Positions 55,851-64,000 of a stretch of DNA of 64,000 bases are shown piece by piece. The position numbers and the translations under genes are program-made. Source of the stretch: Paraoerskovia marina DSM 21750. Lineage in GTDB: Bacteria > Actinomycetota > Actinomycetes > Actinomycetales > Cellulomonadaceae. The stretch spans positions 248,001 to 312,000 of the forward strand of contig NZ_JNIY01000004.1 in NCBI RefSeq assembly GCF_000701465.1, given 5' to 3'. The notes under the pieces were generated by a model that was not told the DNA's origin, ran no database searches, and was given only the letters and a program-made list of their open reading frames with translations. The first letter of the stretch is position 1. Each line of letters begins with the position of its first letter.

Positions 55851-57065
55851 CTACGGGCGGGAGAGCGCGTCCCGGACGAGCTCGACCGCGTCGGCGACGT
55901 CCGTGGTCCCTGCGTCGATCGTCAGGTCGGCGTCGGTCGGCGTCTCGTACGGGGACGAGATTCCCGTGAAGTCCGGGATCTCGCCCGCGCGTGCCTTGGC
56001 GTAGAGGCCCTTGCGGTCGCGTGCCTCGCAGACCTCGAGCGACGTGTCGACGTGGACGAGGACGAACCGCGCTCCGGCCTCGACGGCCATGTTGCGGATC
56101 GACGCCCTGCTCGCGGCGAAGGGCGCGATCGGCGCCGCGATCGCCGTGCCGCCGTGCGTCGCCACCAGGGACGCGACGTATCCGATGCGCTCGAGGTTGA
56201 GGGCACGGTCGTGCCGGCTGAACCCCAGGCCCGCGGACAGATGCTGGCGGACGACGTCACCGTCGAGCAGGGTGACCGTGCGCCCGCCCGACTCCAGTTG
56301 TGCGGCGAGCGCCCGGGCGATGGTCGACTTCCCCGAGCCCGACAGGCCCGTGAACAGGACGACCGTGCCGGCGGACGCCGACGGCGTCGTCGTCGCGAGG
56401 ACCTCCTGCGCGGAGGCCGGTGGATACAGGTCGGCGACGAGCGTGTCGCGGCGTGCGGACAGCGTGGTGAGAGCCTCGCGGGTCTCGGCGCTCCGGGCCT
56501 CCTGGGCGTCGACGACTCGAGTCAGGCCGTACCCGGCGAGGAGGCCTTCCCGGCTCTGGCCGCCGTCCTGGTGCTCCGTGGGGAAGGGGAGGACGAGAAC
56601 GTCGACCGGCCCGTCGACGTCGGCGGCGAGCGCCGTCGCGGCCCGACACGTCGCGTTCGCCTGGGCCTGCCCTGCGCCGCGCGTGACCGGAACGACCAGA
56701 ACTATGGCGCGCTCGGCCGCCAGCCCCGTGACGACTCGCTGCTCGTCCCAGGTGGGTGGGCCGTCCAGCACGACGGCGGTTTGCGGCCTCTGGGCGTACT
56801 GCGCCCTCACCTCGCGGGCCGGGCGCCGGAGTCGCGGGTCCCAGACCGGCGTGGGCTCGGCGGCGAACGGGCGGTCCGGCGTCAGGGTGCCGCCGTCCCA
56901 CGTGGCGAGGGGCGTGTTCTCCGCGTCGGTGAGGACCGTCCCGGGGGAGATGTCGGCGTCGAGCGCGCGGACGAGGTCGGCGTGCGCGACCGCTCCGCCG
57001 AGGGCGAGCTCCAGGAGGTCCAGGGCATGGTCGTCGAGGACGAGCGTGGAGGGCGTGGCGGTCAT
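55851..57065 (-). CDS. cysC: APS kinase with N-terminal ATP-sulfurylase-like extension
   Basis: 404 residues. C-terminal 190: adenylylsulfate kinase with P-loop '[17 protein letters not shown]', '[21 protein letters not shown]', '[12 protein letters not shown]' and '[19 protein letters not shown]'. It phosphorylates APS to PAPS. N-terminal 200 residues have sulfurylase-like features ('[11 protein letters not shown]', '[15 protein letters not shown]', 'VLPFPTEH') but no H-x-G-H nucleotide motif, so that domain is probably structural. It overlaps the TauE/SafE gene in ATGA; the two form an operon. With CysDN and CysQ it completes sulfate activation. Confidence 0.87.
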   Translation of the reverse strand: MTATPSTLVLDDHALDLLELALGGAVAHADLVRALDADISPGTVLTDAENTPLATWDGGTLTPDRPFAAEPTPVWDPRLRRPAREVRAQYAQRPQTAVVLDGPPTWDEQRVVTGLAAERAIVLVVPVTRGAGQAQANATCRAATALAADVDGPVDVLVLPFPTEHQDGGQSREGLLAGYGLTRVVDAQEARSAETREALTTLSARRDTLVADLYPPASAQEVLATTTPSASAGTVVLFTGLSGSGKSTIARALAAQLESGGRTVTLLDGDVVRQHLSAGLGFSRHDRALNLERIGYVASLVATHGGTAIAAPIAPFAASRASIRNMAVEAGARFVLVHVDTSLEVCEARDRKGLYAKARAGEIPDFTGISSPYETPTDADLTIDAGTTDVADAVELVRDALSRP

Positions 57066-58000
57066 GGCGTGCTCGGTCCGTTCGGGTCGGGGGCGGAGGT
57101 CTTGTCGGCGGCCGCGGCGGCCAGGCTCCGGCGGACGTAGAACCAGATGACGTTCCCCAGGACCAGAGCGGCGAGGGCCGCTGCGAAGACGAACCAGGTG
57201 GGTGCGCCGATCAGCTTGAGGCCGGAGGCCAGGAGGAGGATTGCGAGCGCGCGGCGGATGATGCCGCCCGGTGCCCGGGAGGAGACCTGGGCTCCCGCCC
57301 AGGCGCCGGGGATCGCGCCGATGAGCAGTGAGACGGTGAGGCCGAGCGAGAAGTCGCCGTAGAGGAGGTGCCCGACCGAGGCGGCCGCGACCAGCGGGAT
57401 CGCCTGCACCAGGTCCGTGCCGACAACCTGCGAGGCCTTCAGCGCGGGGTACATCAGGAGCAGGATGACGATGATGATCGAGCCGGCGCCCACCGACGTC
57501 ATGCCGACGAGCAGGCCCGCGACGGCGCCCAGGATCACGGTCGCGGCGCGGCGGACGACGACGTCGGGAGCGGTCGGCACCGCGGGTCCCTCACCGGTGG
57601 GTGTGCGGCCGCGGGTCATCTGCAGCACGGCGCGGACGACCAGACCGGCGGCGGCCAGGAGCAGTGCGCAGCCGATGACGATCTTGAGCGCGTCGTCGAG
57701 GCTGTCGCCGAAGGGGAGCTTCTGGATCAGCAGCGCACCGCAGAACGCGGCCGGTACCGAGCCGATGCACAACCAGAGGACGAGCTGGAGATTCACCGTC
57801 TTGCGGCGAAGGTGCACGATTGCGCCGGCAGGCTTCATGAAAAGGCTTGCAACGACGTCGGACGACACCGCGACCAGTGGATCGATCTTGAACACGAAGA
57901 TCAGCATCGGCGTCATGAGTGCTCCGCCGCCCATGCCCGTCAGGCCCACGACAAAGCCCACGAGCAACCCACCGACCACCAGGGCGATGTCGATATCCAC
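57062..58000 (-). CDS. TauE/SafE family sulfur-compound permease
   Basis: About 312 residues with eight hydrophobic helices in two repeats. '[20 protein letters not shown]' at the start and '[18 protein letters not shown]' in the middle are the duplicated G-x-G-x-G motifs of TauE/SafE; they transport sulfite, sulfonates or sulfoacetate. GTG 58000 is preferred, as a GGGGAG lies immediately before it; GTG 58012 is possible. It overlaps cysC and diverges from cysQ, which suits sulfate or sulfite transport for the module. Confidence 0.85.
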   Translation of the reverse strand: MDIDIALVVGGLLVGFVVGLTGMGGGALMTPMLIFVFKIDPLVAVSSDVVASLFMKPAGAIVHLRRKTVNLQLVLWLCIGSVPAAFCGALLIQKLPFGDSLDDALKIVIGCALLLAAAGLVVRAVLQMTRGRTPTGEGPAVPTAPDVVVRRAATVILGAVAGLLVGMTSVGAGSIIIVILLLMYPALKASQVVGTDLVQAIPLVAAASVGHLLYGDFSLGLTVSLLIGAIPGAWAGAQVSSRAPGGIIRRALAILLLASGLKLIGAPTWFVFAAALAALVLGNVIWFYVRRSLAAAAADKTSAPDPNGPSTP

Positions 58001-58022
58001 GGTTCTCCCCACCGTTGTCTGA

Positions 58023-58060
58023 GACTTTCGTTTCAGTTGTTCCTACGCTGAAACGGAAAG
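58023..58060. promoter_or_regulatory. Inverted repeat in divergent sulfur-gene promoter
   Basis: ACTTTCGTTTCAG (58023-58035) and CTGAAACGGAAAGT (58047-58060) are reverse complements but for one inserted base, separated by 11 bases. They lie midway between the divergent TauE/SafE (58000) and CysQ (58137) starts. A sulfur-responsive regulator bound here could control both arms. Confidence 0.6.
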
Positions 58061-58136
58061 TTCTTCGGCCCACGCGGAATGGTACGTTGAATCGCCCGTC
58101 GCCCCCTTGACGCCCATTCCGAGGACTCTTGTAACG

Positions 58137-58970
58137 ATGACACCTGTCCGGTCAGAACTCGACGACCACGAGCTCGCCGTTCATCTCGCGGAAGGCGCAG
58201 GAGCAGTCCTGCTCGCCCTGCGCGCCGAGGTCGACGCCTCCGGAGGGGTCTTCGATCCTCGAGCGCTCAAGGACGAGGGCGACCGCCGCGCACAGGCGTG
58301 GTTGGCGACGGAGCTCGCTGCCACGGCGGGCGACGACGCGGTGCTCTCCGAGGAGGCTGTCGACGGGGCCGCGCGCCTCGACGCCGACCGCGTCTGGATC
58401 ATCGACCCGCTTGACGGGACGCGCGAGTTCGCCGAGCGCGCGGAGTCGGGCGAGTGGCGGGACGACTTCGCGGTCCACGTGGCGCTGTGGTGTCGTGGTT
58501 CCGGGCTGTGTGCCGGTGCGGTGGCCCTGCCGGCGCGCGGGCTTGTGCGGTCCACGAAGGACGCGCAGCCGGTCGACGCCGAGCGCCTGGCCGACGTCGC
58601 CGCCGGTCGACGGCCGCTCCGGATCGCCGCGAGCCGGTCCCGTCCGCCTGAGTTCGTGACCGACCTCGCCGCACGGGGCGACGTCGAGCTGGTCCCGATG
58701 GGATCGGCTGGCGTCAAGGTAATGGCCGTCGTCGACGGTACCGTCGACGCCTACGTCCACGGGGGCGGGCAGTACGAGTGGGACTCCGCCGCGCCCGTGG
58801 CCGTCGCACGGGCCGCGGGGCTCGAGTGCACCCGGCTCGACGGCGCTCCGCTCGAGTACAACCGCGAGAACCCGTGGCTGCCAGACTTGTTCGTGATCCA
58901 CCCGGTGCTTGCACCGCAACTGCGGGCGGCGTTGACTGCCGTCGGCGTTGACCAGAAAGGTTCTGTCTAG
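58137..58970 (+). CDS. cysQ: 3'(2'),5'-bisphosphate nucleotidase (PAP phosphatase)
   Basis: 277 residues of the inositol-monophosphatase fold. Metal-binding motifs: 'DDAVLSEEAVDG' (Glu), 'RVWIIDPLDGTREFAER' (DPLDGT) and the C-terminal 'YEWDSAAPVAVARAAG' (WDxAA). It removes the 3'-phosphate of PAP (and PAPS), recycling the by-product of sulfation or PAPS reduction. ATG 58137 is preferred over an earlier in-frame start; it lies 77 bases past the dyad. The stop overlaps the cysD start by one base. Confidence 0.92.
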   Translation: MTPVRSELDDHELAVHLAEGAGAVLLALRAEVDASGGVFDPRALKDEGDRRAQAWLATELAATAGDDAVLSEEAVDGAARLDADRVWIIDPLDGTREFAERAESGEWRDDFAVHVALWCRGSGLCAGAVALPARGLVRSTKDAQPVDAERLADVAAGRRPLRIAASRSRPPEFVTDLAARGDVELVPMGSAGVKVMAVVDGTVDAYVHGGGQYEWDSAAPVAVARAAGLECTRLDGAPLEYNRENPWLPDLFVIHPVLAPQLRAALTAVGVDQKGSV

Positions 58971-59872
58971 TGAACAACCGCGTGTTGAGCCAGCTGCGCT
59001 CTCTCGAGGCGGAGAGCATCCACATCTTCCGCGAGGTCGTCGCCGAGATGGAGAGCCCCTGTCTGCTCTTCTCGGGCGGCAAGGACTCGATCGTCATGCT
59101 GCACCTGGCGGCCAAGGCGTTCGCCCCGGCGCGGATCCCGTTCCCGATCATGCACGTCGACACAGGGCTGAACTTTCCCGAGGTCCTCGCGTGTCGCGAC
59201 CGCTGGGTGGAACGCCTCGGGATCCAGATGGTCGTCGCCTCCGTGCCCGACGCGATCGAGCGCGGGTTCGTCCAGCAGGAGCCGAACGGCTCGCGCAACC
59301 GGATCCAGACACCGGTGCTGCTCGACGCCGTCGAGAAGAACGGGTTCACCGCGCTCTTCGGCGGCGGTCGACGCGACGAGGAGAAGGCCCGCGCGAAGGA
59401 GCGGGTGTTCTCGTTCCGTGACGACTTCGGCCAGTGGGACCCCAAGAACCAGCGCCCGGAGATCTGGAACCTGTACAACGGCCGGGTCCACCAGGGCGAG
59501 TCGATCCGCGTGTTCCCGCTCTCCAACTGGACCGAGCTCGACATCTGGTCCTACATCGCGGCCGAGAACATCGAGCTGCCCGAGCTCTACCTGGCGGCCG
59601 AGCGTGAGGTCGTCGAGCGCGGCGGCATGCTGTTCGCCGTCAACGAGTTCACCCCCGTCGGTGAGGGCGAGACGTCCGAGATCCGCTCCGTGCGGTACCG
59701 CACGATCGGCGACGCCAACCTGACGGCCGCGGTGCCGTCGACGGCGTCGACGCTTGAGGCCATCGTCGAGGAGACCGCCGCCGTGCGGATGACCGAGCGT
59801 GGCGCGACCCGCGGTGACGACAAGGTCAGCGAGGCGGCAATGGAAGATCGCAAGCGAGAGGGCTACTTCTAA
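58970..59872 (+). CDS. cysD: Sulfate adenylyltransferase subunit 2
   Basis: 300 residues. PP-loop 'CLLFSGGKDSIVMLHLAAKA' (SGGKDS) and C-terminal 'TAAVPSTASTLEAIVEET'; 'RNRIQTPVLLDAVEKNGFTALFGGGRRDEEK' region (quoted for position only) matches CysD. It forms APS from ATP and sulfate together with CysN. Start GTG 58970 overlaps cysQ's TAG by one base. High-GC core codon use. Confidence 0.96.
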   Translation: MNNRVLSQLRSLEAESIHIFREVVAEMESPCLLFSGGKDSIVMLHLAAKAFAPARIPFPIMHVDTGLNFPEVLACRDRWVERLGIQMVVASVPDAIERGFVQQEPNGSRNRIQTPVLLDAVEKNGFTALFGGGRRDEEKARAKERVFSFRDDFGQWDPKNQRPEIWNLYNGRVHQGESIRVFPLSNWTELDIWSYIAAENIELPELYLAAEREVVERGGMLFAVNEFTPVGEGETSEIRSVRYRTIGDANLTAAVPSTASTLEAIVEETAAVRMTERGATRGDDKVSEAAMEDRKREGYF

Positions 59873-59875
59873 ATC

Positions 59876-61144
59876 ATGGCTACTGATCTGCTTCGTTTCG
59901 CGACAGCGGGTTCCGTCGACGACGGAAAGTCCACGCTGATCGGGCGACTGCTCTTCGACTCCAAGACGATCTTCGAGGACCAGCTCGAGTCCGTCGAGAA
60001 GGTCTCGAAGGCTCGCGGCTCGGACTACACCGACCTGGCGCTGCTGACCGACGGACTGCGGTCCGAGCGGGAGCAGGGCATCACCATCGACGTCGCCTAC
60101 CGCTACTTCGCGACGCCGAAGCGCAAGTTCATCATCGCGGACACCCCGGGGCACACCCAGTACACCCGCAACATGGTCACGGGTGCCTCGACGGCCGACG
60201 TCGCGCTGATCCTCATCGACGCGCGCAAGGGCGTGCTCGAGCAGTCCCGTCGGCACGCGTTCCTCGCGAGCCTGCTCGGCGTCCCGCACATCGTCGTGTG
60301 CGTGAACAAGATGGACCTGGTCGACTACTCGGAGCAGGTCTTCGAGGACATCCGGGCCGAGTTCACCGAGTTCGCCGCACGCCTTCGGGTCAACGACCTG
60401 TCGTTCGTCCCGATCTCGGCCCTTGCCGGGGACAACGTGGTGAACCGCTCCGAGAACATGGACTGGTTCGACGGCGCCCCGCTGCTCAGCAAGCTCGAGC
60501 GCATCCACGTGGCGAGCGACCGCAACCTCGTCGACGTTCGCTTCCCCGTGCAGTACGTGGTGCGCCCGCACCAGCACGAGCACCGCGACTACCGCGGGTA
60601 CGCCGGGACAGTCGCCTCGGGCGTCATGAAGCCGGGTGACCCCGTCGTCGCGCTGCCGTCCGGCCTCGAGACGACGATCGCGTCGATCGACACCGCCGAC
60701 GGTCCCGTCGACGAGGCGTTCCCCCCGATGGCGGTCACGATCCGGCTGGCCGACGAGATCGACATCTCCCGCGGCGACATGCTGGCGCGTCCCAACAACA
60801 CGCCGGCAGCCGTGCAGGACGTCGACGCGATGATCTGCTGGATGGACGAGAGCGCGGCCCTCGTGCCGGGCAAGAAGTACGCCATCAAGCACACCACCAA
60901 CTGGGCGCGTGCCGTGGTCAAGGGCATCAACTACCGCGTGGACGTCAACACGTTGCACCGGGACGAGGACGCCACCCAGATCGGGCTCAACGAGATCGGC
61001 CGCGTGCAGCTGCGTGTCACCAAGCCGCTCTTCGTCGACTCGTACCAGCAGAACCCGCAGACGGGGTCGTTCATCCTCGTCGACGAGAGCACCAACAAGA
61101 CGGTCGCCGCCGGCATGATCGGCACGCTGCCGCACTCCGCATGA
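59876..61144 (+). CDS. cysN: Sulfate adenylyltransferase subunit 1 (GTPase)
   Basis: 422 residues, translation-factor-like GTPase: G1 'TAGSVDDGKSTLIGRLL', G2 region 'REQGITIDVAYRYF', G3 'DTPGHTQYTRNM', G4 'CVNKMDLV', then EF-Tu-like beta domains. GTP hydrolysis drives APS formation by CysD. No APS kinase domain is fused at the C-terminus; that role belongs to cysC at 55851. Four bases separate it from cysD, and a terminator follows at once. Confidence 0.96.
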   Translation: MATDLLRFATAGSVDDGKSTLIGRLLFDSKTIFEDQLESVEKVSKARGSDYTDLALLTDGLRSEREQGITIDVAYRYFATPKRKFIIADTPGHTQYTRNMVTGASTADVALILIDARKGVLEQSRRHAFLASLLGVPHIVVCVNKMDLVDYSEQVFEDIRAEFTEFAARLRVNDLSFVPISALAGDNVVNRSENMDWFDGAPLLSKLERIHVASDRNLVDVRFPVQYVVRPHQHEHRDYRGYAGTVASGVMKPGDPVVALPSGLETTIASIDTADGPVDEAFPPMAVTIRLADEIDISRGDMLARPNNTPAAVQDVDAMICWMDESAALVPGKKYAIKHTTNWARAVVKGINYRVDVNTLHRDEDATQIGLNEIGRVQLRVTKPLFVDSYQQNPQTGSFILVDESTNKTVAAGMIGTLPHSA

Positions 61145-61145
61145 C

Positions 61146-61184
61146 CCGAGCGGGGTGACGCCGTCCGCGCGTCACCCCGCTCGG
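61146..61184 (+). terminator. Terminator after cysN
   Basis: CCGAGCGGGGTGACGC (61146-61161) and GCGTCACCCCGCTCGG (61169-61184) form a perfect 16-base stem with a 7-base loop, directly after the cysN stop. It separates the sulfur operon from the amidohydrolase gene. Confidence 0.9.
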
Positions 61185-61239
61185 CCTCGGTGCAGGTCGT
61201 AGGCTTCCCGGACCTGACCACCGTCCCGGGAGGCCCTGC

Positions 61240-62916
61240 ATGCCCACGACCGTCACCGTTCTGCGCAACGCCCGGATCCCGGGCCGTGACGGCCTGGTCG
61301 ACGTCGTCCTCGACGAGAGCTCCGTCGTCGCGCTGGTCCCGACGACGACGTCGGTGGTCACCGGCCCCGCGCCGATCGTCGTGGACGTCGAGGGCCGGTG
61401 GGTGATTCCCGGCCTCTGGGACGAGCACACGCACATGCTGCAGTGGTCCCTCGCGCAGGCACGCGTCGACGTCTCGGCCGCGCAGAGCGCCGCCGAGGTG
61501 GCGCAGGCGATCGGGTGGCACCTGGGCGTCCTCCCCGAGTCCTACGACGGCGCCGAGCACGTGCGCGACGTCGTCGTGGGCTTCGGATTCCGCGACGCGA
61601 TGTGGCCGGACCGGCCGACACGCGCGCTGCTCGACGAGGTGGCGGGGCCCACGCCCGTCGTGATCGCGTCCGGGGACGGGCACTGCGGGTGGGTCTCGAC
61701 CGCCGCCGCGGAACTGCTCGGTGCGGACGTCGACGCGTCCGGGATCCTGCGCGAGGACGACTGGTTCGACGTCTCGCGCCGGCTTGACCGGCAGGGCGAG
61801 AGCGACCTCGACGGACTCGTCGTCGTGGCCGGAACCTACGCGGCCGCGCGGGGGATCGTCGGGGTCGTCGACCTCGAGATGGCCGACAACACCCACGCCT
61901 GGCAACGGCGCGTCGCCGCCGGTGCCACCTCCCTGCGGGTCGAGGCCGGGTTCTACGCCGACCGCCTCGACGAGGTGATCGCGGCGGGCTACCGCGCGGG
62001 CGACGTCGTCCCGGACACGGGCGACCTGGTGCGGATCGGGCCGCTGAAGATCATGTCCGACGGGTCCCTGAACACGCGCACCGCGTTCTGCCGTACCCCG
62101 TACGTGGTCGCGCCGCTTGCGCCAGTCGCTACGGAGGTTGAGCCTGTCGATACGGAGGTTGAGCTTGTCGAAACCGGGCGTGCGGAGGTCGAGCTTGTCG
62201 AAACCGTGGTCTCGACGGGCTCGACCGACGACGCGGGGGTTGAGCTTGTCGAAACCGGGGTCTCGACGGGCACGACCGGCGGGGGCACGACCGCCGACCC
62301 CCACCACGGCGCCCTCGACGTCGACCCGGACGTGATGAAGCAGCAGATCGTCCGCGCGTTCGATGCCGGCCTCGACGTCACGGTGCACGCGATCGGCGAC
62401 GCGGCGGTGCACCTCGTCCTCGACACGTTCGAGGAGATCGGGCGCGGCGGCCGGATGGAGCACGCCCAGCTCGTCGACCCCGCCGACCTCCCGCGCTTCG
62501 CGGCCCTCGGGGTGACTGCCAGCATCCAGCCGGAACACGCGATGGACGACCGCGACGTCGTCGACGCGTACTGGGAGGGAACGAGCGGCATCCCGTTCCC
62601 GGTCCGCTCGCTGGTCGACGCGGGTGCGACCGTGCGGTTCGGCTCCGACGCCCCGGTCGCGGCGCTCGACCCGTGGGCGACGATGGCCGCGGCCGTCCAC
62701 CGCACCCGCGACGACCGCGACCCCTGGCACCCCGAGGAGACCGTCGACGCGCGGACGGCCCTCGCCGCGCACGCTCGCGGCCGGGACGAGGTACGTGCCG
62801 GGGATGTCGCCGACCTCGTGGTGATCGACCGCGACCCGTTCGCACCCGGGGAGCCGCTCCGTGACATGCCGGTGTGGGCGACGATGGTCGGCGGCCGCTG
62901 GACCTACCGGGCCTGA
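61240..62916 (+). CDS. Amidohydrolase family protein with in-frame repeat insertion
   Basis: 558 residues. The metal site 'GLWDEHTHM' (His63 and His65) and 'VTVHAIGDAAVHL', 'RMEHAQLVDP' and 'VRFGSDAPVAALDPW' are the amidohydrolase (exoenzyme YtcJ/AtzF-type) motifs. The last part is the composite beta-domain 'ADLVVIDRDPF'. Substrate not known. Residues about 297-350, between 'RTAFCRTPY' and 'ALDVDPDVMKQQIVRAF', consist of palindromic-repeat sequence ('VEPVDTEVELVETG' etc.) and probably form a surface loop. The 3' end overlaps the convergent PNPOx gene by 13 bases. Confidence 0.85.
   Translation: MPTTVTVLRNARIPGRDGLVDVVLDESSVVALVPTTTSVVTGPAPIVVDVEGRWVIPGLWDEHTHMLQWSLAQARVDVSAAQSAAEVAQAIGWHLGVLPESYDGAEHVRDVVVGFGFRDAMWPDRPTRALLDEVAGPTPVVIASGDGHCGWVSTAAAELLGADVDASGILREDDWFDVSRRLDRQGESDLDGLVVVAGTYAAARGIVGVVDLEMADNTHAWQRRVAAGATSLRVEAGFYADRLDEVIAAGYRAGDVVPDTGDLVRIGPLKIMSDGSLNTRTAFCRTPYVVAPLAPVATEVEPVDTEVELVETGRAEVELVETVVSTGSTDDAGVELVETGVSTGTTGGGTTADPHHGALDVDPDVMKQQIVRAFDAGLDVTVHAIGDAAVHLVLDTFEEIGRGGRMEHAQLVDPADLPRFAALGVTASIQPEHAMDDRDVVDAYWEGTSGIPFPVRSLVDAGATVRFGSDAPVAALDPWATMAAAVHRTRDDRDPWHPEETVDARTALAAHARGRDEVRAGDVADLVVIDRDPFAPGEPLRDMPVWATMVGGRWTYRA
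62136..62280. repeat. In-frame palindromic repeat block D (inside amidohydrolase gene)
   Basis: Four forward arms (GGTTGAGCCTGTCGATAC, GGTTGAGCTTGTCGAAACC twice, GGTCGAGCTTGTCGAAACC) and two reverse arms (GGTCTCGACGGGCTCGACC and GGTCTCGACGGGCACGACC). Here the forward arm is read VELVET, while the reverse arm is read in another frame (VSTGST), unlike blocks A-C. None of the junctions has a stop codon. Confidence 0.9.
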
Positions 62917-63578
62917 ACCAGCGCCTGAACGAGCGCCCGGACCTCGGCCGGGACGTCACCGTGCGCGTCGCCGTCCGGCACCGGATCGCCGAGGACTCGT
63001 CGCACGGGGACGTGTCCGCCCCAGATGCCGCCTGCGACGTCCTCCGGCTCGTCGTTCGGACCCCCGGACCGGACCTTGACCGACGCCTCGCGCAGCGGGA
63101 CCGCGAGGACGGCGGTCGCCGCGAGCTCCTTGCGGGTGGACGGCCGCAGAGTCGCGGACCGGCCGGGGATCATCTGGTCGACGATCGCGTCGAGCGCGCG
63201 GTCCCGTTCTTTGGCGTCGGTGACGTCGCGGGCGGTGCCGAGCACGACGGCGCAGCGGTAGTTCATCGAGTGGTGGAAGCCTGAGCGCCCGGCGACGAGC
63301 CCGTCGAGCTCGGTGACGGTGACGCAGACCGGCTGACCCGCCGCGCGGAGCCAGGGGGAGGCGACGGAGCCGTGCAGGTAGAGCGAGCCGCCGTCGTCGG
63401 GCCCGTCGAGGTCCACGCCGAACGCGGAGGGGAGCACCAGTGGCCCGTGCGGCGACGCGACGCCGACGTGCACGAGCAGCGCGTCGGCCAGCAGGGCGTG
63501 CAGCGCCGCGCGGTCGGTGACGGCGCGCTTGCGGTTGCGGCGGACGGTCGAGCGATCGGTGGGTTCGAGATTGTCCAT
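62904..63578 (-). CDS. Pyridoxamine 5'-phosphate oxidase family protein
   Basis: 224 residues with the split-barrel flavin-binding fold: 'LVHVGVASPHGPLVLPSAFGVD', 'SLYLHGSVASPWLRA', 'VCVTVTELDGLVAGRSGFHHSMNYR' type stretch (quoted in parts) and 'GTARDVTDAKERDRALDAIV'. It matches PNPOx-related FMN proteins; the redox substrate is unknown. ATG 63578 is chosen from family length. It is divergent to the MocR-type gene at 63655, 76 bases away, so it may be the target of that regulator. Confidence 0.85.
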   Translation of the reverse strand: MDNLEPTDRSTVRRNRKRAVTDRAALHALLADALLVHVGVASPHGPLVLPSAFGVDLDGPDDGGSLYLHGSVASPWLRAAGQPVCVTVTELDGLVAGRSGFHHSMNYRCAVVLGTARDVTDAKERDRALDAIVDQMIPGRSATLRPSTRKELAATAVLAVPLREASVKVRSGGPNDEPEDVAGGIWGGHVPVRRVLGDPVPDGDAHGDVPAEVRALVQALVQAR

Positions 63579-63654
63579 AGCGGTAGCCTGGACGCCGAGT
63601 GGCCTGGTGTCATGGGCCAATCCTCGTCACTTTGTCCAGGCCACCGGAGGATCC

Positions 63655-64000
63655 GTGCACCCGACCTTGCCGATCGTCCTCCGGCGCGACGACGCCACCT
63701 CGCTCGGCACGCAGCTCGCCGGCCAGGTGCGGGCGCTCGTCACGGACGGCACCCTCGCGCGCGGTCACCGCATGCCGAGCAGCCGGGCGCTCGCGGCCGA
63801 GCTCGGGGTGGCGCGGTCCGTCGTCGAGCAGGCCTACGCCCAGCTGGTCGCCGAGGGGTGGCTCGATGGACGGCACGGGGCTGGGACGTTCGTGGCCGCC
63901 GACGCCGCGCCGGTGCCCCGGACCCGGACCTCACCACCAGACGACGAGGCTCCGACGGTGCAGCGACTCGGCGCCGGCGACGTCTGGTTCGACGCCGGGG
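63655..64000 (+). CDS. MocR/PdxR-family regulator, N-terminal part (3' end outside window)
   Basis: Frame opens with GTG at 63655 (GGAGG five bases before) and stays open to the window end (115 codons). The visible part is the GntR-type winged helix: 'LVTDGTLARGHRMPSSRALA', 'AELGVARSVVEQAYAQLVAEGWL' (in parts) and 'RHGAGTFVAA'. It is followed by a linker. MocR proteins continue with a large aminotransferase-like PLP domain, which must lie beyond the window. PdxR-type members activate pyridoxal phosphate synthesis; divergence from a PNPOx-family gene fits a vitamin B6-related role (inference). Confidence 0.87.
   Translation, partial: MHPTLPIVLRRDDATSLGTQLAGQVRALVTDGTLARGHRMPSSRALAAELGVARSVVEQAYAQLVAEGWLDGRHGAGTFVAADAAPVPRTRTSPPDDEAPTVQRLGAGDVWFDAG

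Overview
The window is chromosomal DNA from a high-GC Gram-positive bacterium of the Actinomycetia. Supporting features are dense gene packing with many GTG starts and 1-4 base stop/start overlaps, a CIRCE-controlled groEL without groES, a bacterial XPB helicase with its helicase-associated partner, a cold-shock/DUF3027 pair, a class E sortase, DtxR, two LCP proteins and a c-di-AMP riboswitch in front of an NlpC/P60 gene. Gene content (alginate lyase, in-frame palindromic repeats, MocR/PNPOx pair) suits Micrococcales, perhaps Promicromonosporaceae or Cellulomonadaceae. That placement is inference.

Layout. 0-14 kb: 3' end of an FAD oxidoreductase; a GH15-LCP lipoprotein operon; groEL with two CIRCE operators; a cluster of palindromic intergenic repeats; DUF4031, LuxR-type and HD-domain proteins; a two-component system; a NYN protein; a glutamine-amidotransferase-like protein that has lost its catalytic Cys and His; and a TPM-PspA envelope-stress pair. 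13.5-28 kb: a secreted PL7 alginate lyase with an operator-rich upstream region; XPB helicase and its partner gene separated by a PIN/Phd toxin-antitoxin module; cold-shock, DUF3027 and sacsin-type ATPase genes carrying in-frame palindromic repeats; sortase E; a purine permease; manA.

28.4-50.9 kb is a surface-polysaccharide region. It has glycosyltransferases, two nucleotide-sugar dehydrogenases (ManNAcA and GlcNAcA types), a sulfotransferase, a Wzm/Wzt-type ABC exporter and an LCP ligase, with wecB and manA nearby. From about 30.4 to 39.1 kb the DNA is visibly poorer in G+C and ends in 1.8 kb of gene-less, probably decayed sequence, as expected of an acquired, exchangeable polysaccharide cassette. 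Likely logic: WecB makes UDP-ManNAc, WecC oxidises it, the glycosyltransferases build an acidic polymer, the sulfotransferase modifies it, Wzm/Wzt exports it and LCP attaches it to peptidoglycan.

51-64 kb: DtxR; the c-di-AMP riboswitch with its cell-wall hydrolase; a universal stress protein; a drug-type ABC exporter; a divergent sulfate-activation module (APS kinase, TauE/SafE transporter, CysQ, CysD, CysN) around a shared dyad; an amidohydrolase with another in-frame repeat insertion; and a divergent PNPOx/MocR pair cut by the window end.

The most unusual signal is a family of about 19-base palindromic arms (GGTYGAGCYTGTCGARACC and its complement). It has been inserted and amplified in frame inside three protein genes (DUF3027, the sacsin-type ATPase and the amidohydrolase), reminiscent of Rickettsia palindromic elements. 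A second, unrelated palindromic repeat lies downstream of groEL. No tRNA, rRNA, CRISPR array, prophage or intact insertion sequence was seen.
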